Under the pieces are notes generated by a model, which saw nothing but the letters and a program-made list of their open reading frames with translations, was not told the origin of the DNA and made no database searches. A program made the position numbers and the translations under genes. From an uncultured Bacilli bacterium (lineage in GTDB: Bacteria > Bacillota_I > Bacilli_A > RF39 > UBA660): a stretch of DNA of 41,069 nucleotides. How positions within the stretch are numbered: position 1 is the stretch's first letter; every line of letters begins with the position of its first letter. This document shows positions 15,820 to 24,810 of the stretch, piece after piece. The stretch spans positions 1 through 41,069 of the forward strand of contig CALVRR010000015.1 of NCBI GenBank assembly GCA_944358705.1, read 5' to 3'.

Positions 15820-17934
15820 ATGAAGGATAGGTTAAAGGTATTTGTTCAAAAGTATATGAAACAACTTCTTGCTTTCAGTATTTTTTTTGTTGCTATCCTT
15901 ATTACTTTTCTTGGGTATTCTCTTGCTGCTTTGACTCCAGTAGAAAGTGTTATTATTACCTCTCAGAATAGTAGTTATGCTTCTAAAGAAGAAGGTTCTT
16001 GGCAGGTAGAAAAGAGTGGTAAATGGATTAATAAAGGAAAAGCTAGAATTACTTTTGATGTTGATACTAGTTTAATGACTAATAATAATGGTCTTGATGT
16101 TATTTTTGTATTAGATACTTCTAATTCTATGATAAGTAATAAACTTGATCGTGTAAAGCAAGATACTATTGAGTTACTTGATATTTTGCTTTCCAATTCT
16201 AAAAATCAAGCTGCTTTAATTACATTTAATAGTAGTTCTACGATTTTGTCTCCGTTAACTAAAGATAAAGAATCTTTGGTTAATGAAGTTAATAATTTAG
16301 TTACTACAGGAGAGACTAATTATTATCAGGCGTTAGTAGATGTCGATGACATTTTAAAAGATTATCAGGAAGAGTCTAATCGTGAAGTTATTGTTTTATT
16401 TCTTACGGATGGATATCCAACGGAAGGTAGTCCAAATCAAGTGACTCAATATCAATATTTAAAAAGTGAGTATCCTTACATTACGGTAAATGCTATACAG
16501 TATGACATGGGAGATTATGTTTTAAAACCAATTAAAGAAATTAGTGATAATCAGTTTCTTGCGGATATGGATACTCTATATGATGCTTTGTTTGATGCTA
16601 CTGTTTTACCAATTCCTTATGAAAAATTTGAAATTGTAGATTATATTGATAATCGTTATTTTAAATTAGATAGTAAAAAGGATATTACTGTTAGTGATGG
16701 AGAAGTAACTTTGGAAGAGGAAAATGGAAAACAAAAGATTATTTGGACAATTGATGATTTTAAATCGGGACAAGATGCGAAACTTACGATGGATATTAAT
16801 TTAAAAGATGCCTATCTAGATGATGATGGAATTTATTCTACGAATGAGAAGGAGCAAATAATTACAAAAATTAAAGATGAGGAAGAAAATGTAACTAGTA
16901 CGGAAACTCCAGTGCTTTCTCATAATTATACAGTTACTTATGAAGCGAATGCTCCTTCTGGAACGACGGTAAATAATTTGCCGAAAGAAGCAAGTTATTT
17001 TGTGTTTGATACGATACCTATTTCTATTCAGGAACCGACTTGTGTTGGCTATGAGTTTAATGGTTGGGAGATAGTTACGGAAGGAGTAACTCATGTTGGA
17101 GAAGATTACTTTATTATGCCAGGAGAAGATGTAATTATTCGTGCAAAATGGAGTAAGGTAGGATTATTGAAATCTATGAATGGCGTAGTTAGTGAACAAG
17201 GGGATCCTATTATAAAGAAATATCTTCCAGGTAGTAATGAGGATTTTCATAATAGTAAATATCAAAGTAAAATAACTTCTATTGTGACAAAAGATAATTT
17301 AGAAATACCAGCGGTAGCGATAGAACATTGGGATGTGTCAGCGGCTAGAGATGGAAGTGTTATTGCTTATATTGAAGATGATGGAAGAGGAAATGGAACT
17401 TATAAAGTAACGATTGGTGGACAAGGTGGAGTGATTGCTAATTCGGATTCTAGTTATTTATTTGCTGGAATTATTGGTAGGACTTTTACTAGTTTAGAAA
17501 CTATAGATTTAACTTATTTTGATACAAGGCATACAGTAAATATGCGGTCCATGTTTTCTTATGGATATTATGACATTAATAAAGATAATGGATGTAAATT
17601 AAAAAGCATTATTTTTGGTGAACATTGGGATACTTCCAATGTAACCAACATGTCCTTTATGTTTATGGCTCAAACCAAATTAGTTAATTTGGATTTAAGT
17701 TTTTTCGACACTTCAAAAGTAACTAATATGTCTGGTATGTTTTCAGGGTGTTTAAATTTAACCAGTTTAGATTTTCGTAATGCTGATTTTAGTTCTGTAA
17801 CATCTTATGACACTATGTTTTCTCCTGCTAATGCAAGTCTTCGTGTTACTGTTAAAAATAGTACGGCTTCTAGTTGGGTACGTTCTAGATTGGACGAAGA
17901 AAAACTTTATGGAGCAACGGTTGTTATTGCTTAA
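15820..17934 (+). CDS. Second VWA/InlB/DUF285 surface protein (paralogue of the gene at 5010)
   Basis: A 704-residue protein colinear with the 977-residue protein at 5010 over its first 530 or so residues. It has a signal segment ending SLAAL, a VWA domain with D99-x-S-x-S (DTSNS), T in GETNYYQ and D in LTDGYP, and an InlB-type repeat ending IRAKWSK. It differs mainly in the DUF285 section, which has only about three units (ETIDLTYFDT, HWDTSNVTNM and FFDTSKVTNM) and ends directly after the conserved capping region. Again there is no LPxTG or C-terminal span. It has its own promoter and terminator, so it may be expressed separately from the pilus. Likely an adhesin; ligand unknown. Confidence 0.85.
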   Translation: MKDRLKVFVQKYMKQLLAFSIFFVAILITFLGYSLAALTPVESVIITSQNSSYASKEEGSWQVEKSGKWINKGKARITFDVDTSLMTNNNGLDVIFVLDTSNSMISNKLDRVKQDTIELLDILLSNSKNQAALITFNSSSTILSPLTKDKESLVNEVNNLVTTGETNYYQALVDVDDILKDYQEESNREVIVLFLTDGYPTEGSPNQVTQYQYLKSEYPYITVNAIQYDMGDYVLKPIKEISDNQFLADMDTLYDALFDATVLPIPYEKFEIVDYIDNRYFKLDSKKDITVSDGEVTLEEENGKQKIIWTIDDFKSGQDAKLTMDINLKDAYLDDDGIYSTNEKEQIITKIKDEEENVTSTETPVLSHNYTVTYEANAPSGTTVNNLPKEASYFVFDTIPISIQEPTCVGYEFNGWEIVTEGVTHVGEDYFIMPGEDVIIRAKWSKVGLLKSMNGVVSEQGDPIIKKYLPGSNEDFHNSKYQSKITSIVTKDNLEIPAVAIEHWDVSAARDGSVIAYIEDDGRGNGTYKVTIGGQGGVIANSDSSYLFAGIIGRTFTSLETIDLTYFDTRHTVNMRSMFSYGYYDINKDNGCKLKSIIFGEHWDTSNVTNMSFMFMAQTKLVNLDLSFFDTSKVTNMSGMFSGCLNLTSLDFRNADFSSVTSYDTMFSPANASLRVTVKNSTASSWVRSRLDEEKLYGATVVIA

Positions 17935-17960
17935 GGCTAGTTTTTACTAGTCTTTTTCTT
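17935..17960 (+). terminator. Terminator after the second VWA gene
   Basis: GGCTAGT (17935-17941) pairs with ACTAGTC (17946-17952), one G-U pair, with a TTTT loop and a following T run. It starts directly after the stop codon. A TATAAT at 17971-17976 just downstream may be the -10 of the next gene. Confidence 0.8.
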
Positions 17961-17994
17961 TTGTTTATATTATAATTAATGTGATGGAGGACTT

Positions 17995-18849
17995 ATGAAA
18001 TTAGTTGTTAATAAAGATAGTGAATTATTGGAATATTTATATGAACATTTGGATATGCCTAAAAAAAGAATTAAACAATACTTGATACATGGTTCTGTTT
18101 ATGTTGAAGATGATCGTGTAACACAATACAATTATCCCCTTGTTGCTGGGATGAAGATTACTATTGATACGAATAGTAAACATATTAAAAATTTACCATT
18201 TGAAATTGTTTTTGAAGATGATCATTTAATCGTTGTTAATAAACCTAGTGGATTACTTACTATTGCAACAGAGAAGGAAAAAGAACGTACTTTATATCAT
18301 ATTGTAAGGGATTATGTAATTTCTAAAAATCCAAGAGGTCGTATTTTTATTGTTCATCGGTTAGATAAAGATACAAGTGGAATTGTTTTGTTTGCCAAGG
18401 ATGAAAAAACGAAAAACCAATTGCAAGAACATTGGAATGAGTATGTTAGTTTACGTGAATATACAGCAATTGTTTCTGGACACCCTAAGGAGGAATCTGG
18501 ACAAATTGTGCAATATTTAAAAGAAACAAAGACTAATTTGGTTTATGTTTCTCGTCATGAAGATGGTAAAAAAGCAATTACGAATTATTCTACAGTAAAA
18601 TCTAGTAAGCATTATTCTATGTTAAAAATTACGATTGATACCGGTCGTAAAAATCAAATTCGTGTAGCTTTTGCTAGTAAGAAAATACCAATAGTTGGAG
18701 ATAAAAAATATGGAGATAAGACAAAAAGTAATCGTTTGTTTTTACATGCGAATCGTTTAAAAATATATTATCCAGTGATTCGAAAAGATATTTTATTTGA
18801 AATTGCTATTCCTAATGAATTTAAGAAGTTTATTAGTAATGATATTTAA
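17995..18849 (+). CDS. RluA-family pseudouridine synthase
   Basis: Converts specific uridines to pseudouridine in rRNA or tRNA. Residues 1-60 form an S4-like RNA-binding domain (KKRIKQYLIHGSVYVEDD). The catalytic domain begins with the typical EDDHLIVVNKPSGLLT. The signature HRLDKDTSG near residue 121 carries the essential aspartate. The C-terminal RKNQIRVAFA and GDKKYG blocks are characteristic too. At 284 residues it fits the RluA/RluD group. GGAGG precedes the ATG, 16 bases before which ends the nearby TATAAT. Which uridine it modifies cannot be told. Confidence 0.93.
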   Translation: MKLVVNKDSELLEYLYEHLDMPKKRIKQYLIHGSVYVEDDRVTQYNYPLVAGMKITIDTNSKHIKNLPFEIVFEDDHLIVVNKPSGLLTIATEKEKERTLYHIVRDYVISKNPRGRIFIVHRLDKDTSGIVLFAKDEKTKNQLQEHWNEYVSLREYTAIVSGHPKEESGQIVQYLKETKTNLVYVSRHEDGKKAITNYSTVKSSKHYSMLKITIDTGRKNQIRVAFASKKIPIVGDKKYGDKTKSNRLFLHANRLKIYYPVIRKDILFEIAIPNEFKKFISNDI

Positions 18850-18864
18850 GAGAAGGTAGAAGGT

Positions 18865-19767
18865 ATGGAGAGATTTGTTATTGTTGAAGTAGGAAGTACG
18901 AATACTAAAGCGTATTTGTATCATGATTCTATGGTGGAAGATTTGGATTTTTTGACTATTGAATTTAAAAATCATTTTAAAAAAGAAGGATGTCTTTCTT
19001 CGGTTGATAAGCAAACATTATTTTCTTTTATTAAGAAAATTGAAGAGGAGCATATTTTTGTTTTTGGTACTAGTGTTTTTAGAAATTTAAATACTTTAGA
19101 AAAAGAAGCATGGCTTAAAGAGTTTAAAAACGCTACTGGTCTTTTGTTTCATATTGTTAGTAGTGATATGGAAAATGAATTTACAGTTTACGGTGCTATT
19201 TCTGGTATTGATTATCGGGGTAAAATTGCTGTTATGATTGGTGGTGGTGGCTCTACAGAACTTTCTATTGTTGAAGATGGAAAGATTATTGAAAAAGCAA
19301 ATTCTTCTTTTGGAGCTATGGATGTAACAGATATGTTTTCTGATTTAAGAGAGGATTATGCTATTACGGATTATGATTTTATGGTAAGTAAGGTAAAAGA
19401 ACTTGTTTCTGTACCTAAGAATAGAGCTTCTTTCATGATTTTGGCTGGAGGAGATTATATTTATTATTATGAGGAATTAAATTATCCAGTGCAAGAAAAT
19501 AAATTTTATTATCATCCTTTGCAGCCTTATTGTTTAGATGTGAATACTATGGATCAACTTGATAAAAATTTCTTTTATAGTGTATCTTTAGAAGAGATTT
19601 GTAAGAAAACTGGGAAAGATGGTTGGTGGAGAGGTGCTAGAGGGATGCGCCTTTGTGTCAAGTCCCTTGTCGATATATTGGGTGTAAAATATATTATTCC
19701 GACAAGAATATCTATGGTTTATGGTATTGTTGAAAAGATAAAAAAAGATGATTTTATATTTGATTAG
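18865..19767 (+). CDS. Ppx/GppA-like (actin-fold) phosphatase
   Basis: A 300-residue protein of the exopolyphosphatase/pppGpp phosphatase superfamily. The opening VEVGSTNTKAYLY is the phosphate-1 loop of the ASKHA fold, and MIGGGGSTELSIV near residue 130 is the phosphate-2 loop. Ppx/GppA enzymes hydrolyse polyphosphate or convert pppGpp to ppGpp. The length matches the two-domain short form. AGAAGG precedes the ATG, 15 bases after the pseudouridine synthase, so the two are probably cotranscribed. Substrate choice (polyphosphate or pppGpp) is not decided by the sequence. Confidence 0.78.
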   Translation: MERFVIVEVGSTNTKAYLYHDSMVEDLDFLTIEFKNHFKKEGCLSSVDKQTLFSFIKKIEEEHIFVFGTSVFRNLNTLEKEAWLKEFKNATGLLFHIVSSDMENEFTVYGAISGIDYRGKIAVMIGGGGSTELSIVEDGKIIEKANSSFGAMDVTDMFSDLREDYAITDYDFMVSKVKELVSVPKNRASFMILAGGDYIYYYEELNYPVQENKFYYHPLQPYCLDVNTMDQLDKNFFYSVSLEEICKKTGKDGWWRGARGMRLCVKSLVDILGVKYIIPTRISMVYGIVEKIKKDDFIFD

Positions 19768-19812
19768 TGTAGATGTTATTAAAGTGTGAAATATTTTGGA
19801 ATGCATAAAAAT

Positions 19813-19841
19813 TTGACAAATACATATAATTATGGTAATAT
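19813..19841 (+). promoter_or_regulatory. Strong promoter of the asnB-asnS operon
   Basis: A perfect TTGACA (19813-19818) and TAATAT (19836-19841) are 17 bases apart, with TG one base before the -10. The T-box leader starts shortly after. Confidence 0.85.
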
Positions 19842-19847
19842 TATCTC

Positions 19848-20131
19848 ATCAATTTTAAAATGTTGAAGAAAAGAAGTAACTATTTTCAACTTTTGGTAGA
19901 GAGTTCGTGGTTGGTGAAAACGAATAAAAGCGAATAGTGAATAACATTTCTGAGTGCTTAAAGAATTAAGTAGACTAAGCCGGTAGCAGACCGTTATATT
20001 TGCTAGATTTGATAGAATCGAAAAAGTGATTATGAAGAATTAATAACCTTTATAATAAATTGGGTGGCACCGCGGAAGACTAGTTTCGTCCCATAGTACT
20101 AATAAGTATTATGGTACAGACTAGTCTTTTT
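19848..20131 (+). promoter_or_regulatory. T-box riboswitch, Asn-type, upstream of asnB-asnS
   Basis: An RNA leader that binds uncharged tRNA and permits read-through. The distal Stem I is TTCG, GTGGTTGGTGAAAA, CGAA near 19903-19924. AAC at 19943-19945 is the likely specifier codon, matching tRNA-Asn and the downstream genes. The T-box sequence GGGTGGCACCGCGG is at 20062-20075. The competing terminator pairs GACTAGT (20078-20084) with ACTAGTC (20120-20126) around an inner CATAGTACT hairpin and ends in five T. The specifier is assigned by position relative to the second T-box in the window, not by folding. Confidence 0.93.
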
Positions 20132-20158
20132 CATTTATTATTTAAAGGAGTGATTATT

Positions 20159-21742
20159 ATGTGTGGATTTACAGTCTATACAAAAAAAGATGTAAGTAAA
20201 GAAGAATTTATGAAAGGGTTTTCTAAAATACAATATAGAGGACCTGATATGAGTCGTATTAAAGAATATGGCTTTGGAATTTTTGGGTTTCATAGATTAT
20301 CTATTATGGGACCTGAAGTTAGTGGAATGCAACCTTTTGAAAGGGATGGTAGTGTTCTAGTATGCAACGGTGAGATTTTTCTTTTTCATAAAATAAAAGA
20401 AGAATTAGAACGTGATGGAGTAAAATTTAGTAGTGAAAGTGACTGTGAGGTTTTACTTCCTATGTATGAAAAATATGGTTTCGATATGTTTCGTATGTTG
20501 GATGGGGAGTTTGCTTTGGTATTTTATGATTCTAAAAGAGGAGATTTTGTTGCAGCAAGAGATCCTATTGGAATAAGAGCTATGTTTTATGGATATTCTA
20601 AGGTTAGTCATTCTATTATGTTTGCAAGTGAAGCGAAGGCTTTAGTAGATTTATGTAGTGAAGTTTATCCTTTCCCTCCAGGTTATTATTATGCGGGTGG
20701 AGAGTTTCATCTTTATCGTGATATGACAAAAGTTGATCAAGTGATATCTGGTGATTTAGAAACCATTTATCCAGAGATTCATAAGAGATTAGTAGAGGGA
20801 GTTAAGAAGAGACTTGATTCTGATATGCCAGTTGGTTTTTTACTTAGTGGTGGACTCGATTCTAGTTTAGTTTGTAGCATTGCTGCTAAAATGTCTGATA
20901 AGCCAATTCGTACGTTTGCGATTGGTATGGATATTGATGCTATCGATTTAAAATATGCAAAACAAGTAGCGGATTATATTGGTAGTTGTCATACGGAAGT
21001 TATTATTACTAGGGATGATGTAATTTCTGCTCTTCGTGATGTTATTTATCGATTAGAGACATGGGATATTACCACGATTCGAGCATCTATCGGAATGTAT
21101 TTACTTTCTAAATGGATAAGAGAACATACGGATATTCGAGTACTTTTAACTGGTGAAGTTAGTGATGAGTTATTTGGATATAAATATACGGACTTTGCTC
21201 CTAGTGCAGAGGAATTTCAAAAAGAGAGTGAAAAGAGAGTTCGTGAACTTTATATGTATGATGTCCTACGTGCTGATCGGTGTATTTCTAGTTGTTCTTT
21301 AGAAGCACGAGTACCATTTGCAGATTTGGATTTTGTATCATTTGTTATGAGTATTGATCCAGAACTAAAAATGAACAAGTATGGTCAAGGTAAATATCTA
21401 CTTCGTAAGTCTTTTGAGGGGGATTATTTACCACACTCTATTTTATATAGAGAAAAAGCTGCTTTTAGTGATGCGGTTGGTCATTCTTTAGTGGATGATT
21501 TAAAAGAGTATGCTGAGGAGGTATATAGTGATGAAGAGTATCAAGAAAGAATAAAAAAATATCCGAAACATACCCCATTTACCAAAGAGTCCTTATTGTA
21601 TCGTGAGATATTTGAGAAATTTTATCCAGGACATAGTGACTTTATAGTGGACTATTGGATGCCAAACAAGGAATGGGAAGGATGTCAAGTAGATGATCCT
21701 AGTGCCAGAGTTTTATCAAACTATGGTGATAGTGGAAAATAA
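20159..21742 (+). CDS. asnB: Asparagine synthetase (glutamine-hydrolysing)
   Basis: Makes asparagine from aspartate, glutamine and ATP. The start at 20159 gives Met-Cys-Gly, which places the amidase nucleophile Cys2 correctly; the earlier ATG at 20111 lies inside the T-box terminator and is rejected. The glutaminase domain contains YRGPDMS and a G-E-I-F block. The synthetase domain has the PP-loop LLSGGLDSSLV near residue 226. The length of 527 residues fits the family. AAAGGAG precedes the start. It is the first gene behind the Asn-type T-box, so it should be induced when charged tRNA-Asn falls. Confidence 0.95.
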   Translation: MCGFTVYTKKDVSKEEFMKGFSKIQYRGPDMSRIKEYGFGIFGFHRLSIMGPEVSGMQPFERDGSVLVCNGEIFLFHKIKEELERDGVKFSSESDCEVLLPMYEKYGFDMFRMLDGEFALVFYDSKRGDFVAARDPIGIRAMFYGYSKVSHSIMFASEAKALVDLCSEVYPFPPGYYYAGGEFHLYRDMTKVDQVISGDLETIYPEIHKRLVEGVKKRLDSDMPVGFLLSGGLDSSLVCSIAAKMSDKPIRTFAIGMDIDAIDLKYAKQVADYIGSCHTEVIITRDDVISALRDVIYRLETWDITTIRASIGMYLLSKWIREHTDIRVLLTGEVSDELFGYKYTDFAPSAEEFQKESEKRVRELYMYDVLRADRCISSCSLEARVPFADLDFVSFVMSIDPELKMNKYGQGKYLLRKSFEGDYLPHSILYREKAAFSDAVGHSLVDDLKEYAEEVYSDEEYQERIKKYPKHTPFTKESLLYREIFEKFYPGHSDFIVDYWMPNKEWEGCQVDDPSARVLSNYGDSGK

Positions 21743-21770
21743 ATGATATACTAATAGAGGAGGAATAATT

Positions 21771-23153
21771 ATGGTTATTGATGCAAAAGAGTTATATGAA
21801 AAAATAGATGATTATATGGATAAAGAAGTAGTAATTCAGGGATGGATTCGTAATCATCGTAAACAAAAAGAATTTGGATTTATTGATTTTTCTGATGGTA
21901 CTTGTTTTAATCATATACAAGTTGTCTATGATGATAAGTTAGATAGTTTTTCAGAAATTCAAAAATATCGTGTTGGTAGTGCTATTGAAGTTTTAGGAAA
22001 AGTAGTAGAGTCTCCTAAAGAGGGACAAGCTTTTGAAATTCAAGCTATTAAGGTTGTTTTACTTGGAGATTGTCCAGAGGATTATCCTATTCAACCTAAG
22101 AAGCATTCTCGTGAATTTTTAAGAGAACAAGCTTATCTTAGACCTAGAACAAACTTGTTTCAAGCAGTATTTCGTGTAAGAAGTGTAGCAGCTTATGCAA
22201 TTCATAAATATTTTCAAGATAGAGGATATGTATATTTCCATGCACCACTAATTACAGCTAGTGACTGTGAAGGAGCTGGAGAGATGTTTCATGTTACTTG
22301 TATGGATTTAGAGAATATTCCTAAAGTAGATGGAGCAGTAGATTACAGTAAAGATATGTTTCAAAAGCCTGCCTCTTTGACAGTATCCGGACAACTGGAA
22401 GCGGAAACATTTGCTTTGGCTTATAAAAAGACTTATACTTTTGGTCCTACTTTTCGAGCAGAAAACTCAAATACAAAAGTACATGCTAACGAATTTTGGA
22501 TGATTGAACCAGAAATTGCTTTTTGTGATTTAAATCAAGATATGGAGATTATGGAAGAAATGTTAAAGTATGTGGTTAGTTATGTACTTGAACATTGTAA
22601 AGATGAAATGACTTTCTTAGATAAATTTGTAGAGAAAGGATTACTTGATAAGCTTACGAAGTTAGTTAATTCTAAATTTACTCGTGTTACTCATAGAGAA
22701 GTAATTGATATTTTACAAAAAGCCGATGTTGAATGGGAATTTGAACCTAAACAGGGTGAAGATATCGCAAAAGAACATGAAAAATATATTACTGAATATT
22801 TTGATGGCCCTGTATTTATTACAGATTGGCCTAAAGATATTAAAGCTTTCTATATGAAACAAAATCCAGATGGTGAAACAGTTGCGGCCGTTGACTTGGA
22901 AGTTCCTGGTGCTGGTGAGATTATGGGAGGAAGTCAAAGAGAAGAAGATTATGAAAAACTTATTTCTCGTATGAGGGAGTTAGATATGGATATGAGTGAA
23001 TTAGATTGGTATATTAACCTTCGTAAGTTTGGTGGATGTGTTCATTCTGGATTTGGTATGGGATTTGAACGTTTACTAATCTATCTAACTGGAGTTGAGA
23101 ACATTCGTGATGTGATTCCATATCCTAGAACACCAGGTAATTGTGACTTTTAA
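21771..23153 (+). CDS. asnS: Asparaginyl-tRNA synthetase
   Basis: Class IIb aminoacyl-tRNA synthetase charging tRNA-Asn. An N-terminal OB-fold (VVIQGWIRNHRKQKEFGFI) binds the anticodon. Motif 2 is FRAENSNTKVHANEFWMIEPE in part (the FRAE and H-x-x-E-F elements), and motif 3 is GFGMGFERLL near residue 425. The absence of the AspRS GAD insertion and the short length, 460 residues, favour AsnRS. GGAGG precedes the ATG. It is cotranscribed with asnB under the same T-box, a sensible pairing of asparagine supply and charging. Confidence 0.95.
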   Translation: MVIDAKELYEKIDDYMDKEVVIQGWIRNHRKQKEFGFIDFSDGTCFNHIQVVYDDKLDSFSEIQKYRVGSAIEVLGKVVESPKEGQAFEIQAIKVVLLGDCPEDYPIQPKKHSREFLREQAYLRPRTNLFQAVFRVRSVAAYAIHKYFQDRGYVYFHAPLITASDCEGAGEMFHVTCMDLENIPKVDGAVDYSKDMFQKPASLTVSGQLEAETFALAYKKTYTFGPTFRAENSNTKVHANEFWMIEPEIAFCDLNQDMEIMEEMLKYVVSYVLEHCKDEMTFLDKFVEKGLLDKLTKLVNSKFTRVTHREVIDILQKADVEWEFEPKQGEDIAKEHEKYITEYFDGPVFITDWPKDIKAFYMKQNPDGETVAAVDLEVPGAGEIMGGSQREEDYEKLISRMRELDMDMSELDWYINLRKFGGCVHSGFGMGFERLLIYLTGVENIRDVIPYPRTPGNCDF

Positions 23154-23183
23154 GTTTACAGTAAAATCTGTAAACTTTTTTTA
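23153..23183 (+). terminator. Terminator of the asnB-asnS operon
   Basis: AGTTTACAG (23153-23161) pairs perfectly with CTGTAAACT (23168-23176) around a six-base loop and is followed by eight T. Confidence 0.92.
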
Positions 23184-23208
23184 TTTATATTTTCTTTTTT
23201 TCTTGTTG

Positions 23209-23217
23209 TGGTATACT
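23209..23217 (+). promoter_or_regulatory. Extended -10 promoter of the PP2C gene
   Basis: TGGTATACT has the TGn plus TATACT form. Transcription would begin near 23224, which excludes the TTG start at 23223 for the next gene. Confidence 0.65.
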
Positions 23218-23240
23218 AACTTTTGCAAAAGAGGGATGCT

Positions 23241-24056
23241 ATGAATAAAATATATGATTACATTTTACAAAAAGAAACAAACATCGGACTTCTTCGTCCA
23301 ACGAATGAAGATAGTGTTGTTGCCTTGGTTCATCCAGAAGATGATCGATTAAGGCTTCTTGCTGTTTGTGATGGTATGGGAGGAAAGGAATATGGCGATG
23401 TTGTTTCTAATTATGTAATTCAAAAATTTGGCTATTGGTTTTTAGAAAAACATGCTTCTTCTTTTTCTGATTATATGTATTTAAAAGAGGAAATGACTGC
23501 TTTGGTTTTTGAGTGTAATCAATATTTTATTTCTCAATATGGTAAGAATCGTGTCGGAACTACTTTAACTCTTGCCTTGGTTTTATTAGAAGATACTCTT
23601 ATTATTCATTTGGGAGATTCTAGGTGTTATTTTTATAAGAATGGGGAAATTAAACAAATTACGGAAGATGATAGTGATGTTTGGTTATACTATAAATATC
23701 AACATATTGATAAAGAGTGGTTACGCTATTTTTCGATGAGTAATATTATTCATAATTGTATTGGTATATCTTTTGATGCTTGTCGTCCTAGATTTTATGT
23801 TTTTCCTAATACTAGGTATCAGACGTTACTTCTTACTACCGATGGAGTTACGGATTTGCTTACCGATTCTAAATTACAGTATATTTTAAGAAATGAAAAT
23901 ATTTCTAATGTTTCTAAAAAAATTATTGAAGAGGCTGTTTTTGTTGATCAGAATTTGTTTGTTCCAGGGGAATTAAAAAAATTGAATTATGACCATTATT
24001 TAGTTCCTGTTCGTGGTCGGGATAATGCTAGTGTTGTTTTGTTTTCCAAGTTATAA
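23241..24056 (+). CDS. PP2C-family serine/threonine phosphatase
   Basis: Metal-dependent protein phosphatase, 271 residues. The metal-binding and core motifs run in order: RPTNEDS near 24, CDGMGGKEYGD near 51, the GTTLTLAL block, HLGDSRCYFYK near 131, TTDGVTDLL near 203 and GRDNASVVLF at the end. PP2C enzymes usually reverse Hanks-type kinases in Gram-positives. No such kinase is adjacent, but three small kinase-like genes lie 4 kb downstream; a functional link is only a possibility. The ATG at 23241 follows AGAGGG and is compatible with the promoter. Confidence 0.9.
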   Translation: MNKIYDYILQKETNIGLLRPTNEDSVVALVHPEDDRLRLLAVCDGMGGKEYGDVVSNYVIQKFGYWFLEKHASSFSDYMYLKEEMTALVFECNQYFISQYGKNRVGTTLTLALVLLEDTLIIHLGDSRCYFYKNGEIKQITEDDSDVWLYYKYQHIDKEWLRYFSMSNIIHNCIGISFDACRPRFYVFPNTRYQTLLLTTDGVTDLLTDSKLQYILRNENISNVSKKIIEEAVFVDQNLFVPGELKKLNYDHYLVPVRGRDNASVVLFSKL

Positions 24057-24108
24057 TTTCGTATAATTTTTTCTTTTTTGTTCATTCTATTATTAGGAGG
24101 GATAGAAA

Positions 24109-24717
24109 ATGAAAAAAATTGGAAAAATTGTTCTTGGTTTTCTTTTTCTTTTAATTCTTGTGGGATGCAATAATAGTATGAATACGCCTACTAGTAAAGT
24201 AGAAGAATTTTTAGGTAAATATCAATCTATGGATAGTGATGTAACGACACAACTTGAACAAGTTCTTTCTGATGATACTACGATGAGTGATGAACAAAAA
24301 GAGGATTATAAAGCACTTATGGAAAAACAATATCAAAATTTATCTTATAAAATAGAGAATGAAGATATTGAAGGAGATAGTGCTACGGTGGATGTGGAAA
24401 TTGAAGTTTTAGACTACGCTACTTCTATTGCGAAATCAAAAGAATATTATGAAGAACATAAGGATGAGATTGAAAAAGAAAATGATAAAGAACAATCGGA
24501 TAATGACAATGTTTTAGAAGATGCTGCCGAAGGAGTAGAAGAAGCCACAGAAGAAAGTGCTGCTTATATTGATTATAAATTAAAGGAGTTACAGTCGGTT
24601 GCTGATACTACTACTTATACTATTACTTTTTACTTAACGAAAGAAGATGGAGAGTGGAAGTTACAAGATATTTCGGATTTAGATTTACAAAAAATTCATG
24701 GTTTATATGAGGGATAG
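24109..24717 (+). CDS. Putative lipoprotein of unknown function
   Basis: A 202-residue protein with a lipoprotein signal: basic MKKIGK, a hydrophobic stretch and the lipobox LVGC with Cys at 20. The mature part is acidic and largely helical, with a Glu/Asp/Asn-rich linker (about 118-150). It ends in a strand-rich section (TYTITFYLTKEDGEWKLQDI) like the cystatin-like or NTF2-like ends of many small lipoproteins. No enzyme motif is seen. A strong AGGAGGG site precedes the ATG. It probably shares the PP2C transcript, as no terminator separates them. Confidence 0.8.
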   Translation: MKKIGKIVLGFLFLLILVGCNNSMNTPTSKVEEFLGKYQSMDSDVTTQLEQVLSDDTTMSDEQKEDYKALMEKQYQNLSYKIENEDIEGDSATVDVEIEVLDYATSIAKSKEYYEEHKDEIEKENDKEQSDNDNVLEDAAEGVEEATEESAAYIDYKLKELQSVADTTTYTITFYLTKEDGEWKLQDISDLDLQKIHGLYEG

Positions 24718-24736
24718 ATTATTCTCTCTTTTTTTT
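24709..24736 (+). terminator. Terminator after the lipoprotein gene
   Basis: GAGGGA (24709-24714) pairs with TCTCTC (24723-24728), one G-U pair, followed by eight T. The stem overlaps the end of the coding region. Confidence 0.75.
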
Positions 24737-24776
24737 GATTATTTTTAGAATTTGACTTTTTTTTTGGTTTTTAATT

Positions 24777-24785
24777 TGTTATACT
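24777..24785 (+). promoter_or_regulatory. Extended -10 promoter of the HerA-like gene
   Basis: TGTTATACT lies 25 bases before the ATG. A TTGACT upstream at 24752 is 22 bases away, too far for an ordinary -35. Confidence 0.65.
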
Positions 24786-24810
24786 AATTAATAGAATAGA
24801 GGGTGTTTGT

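Noticed and set aside
20111..20158. N-terminal extension of asnB
   Set aside because: It falls in the T-box terminator, and AsnB needs Cys as residue 2, which only the start at 20159 gives.
24752..24785. TTGACT as the -35 of the HerA-like gene promoter
   Set aside because: The spacer to TATACT is 22 bases; an extended -10 alone is more plausible.
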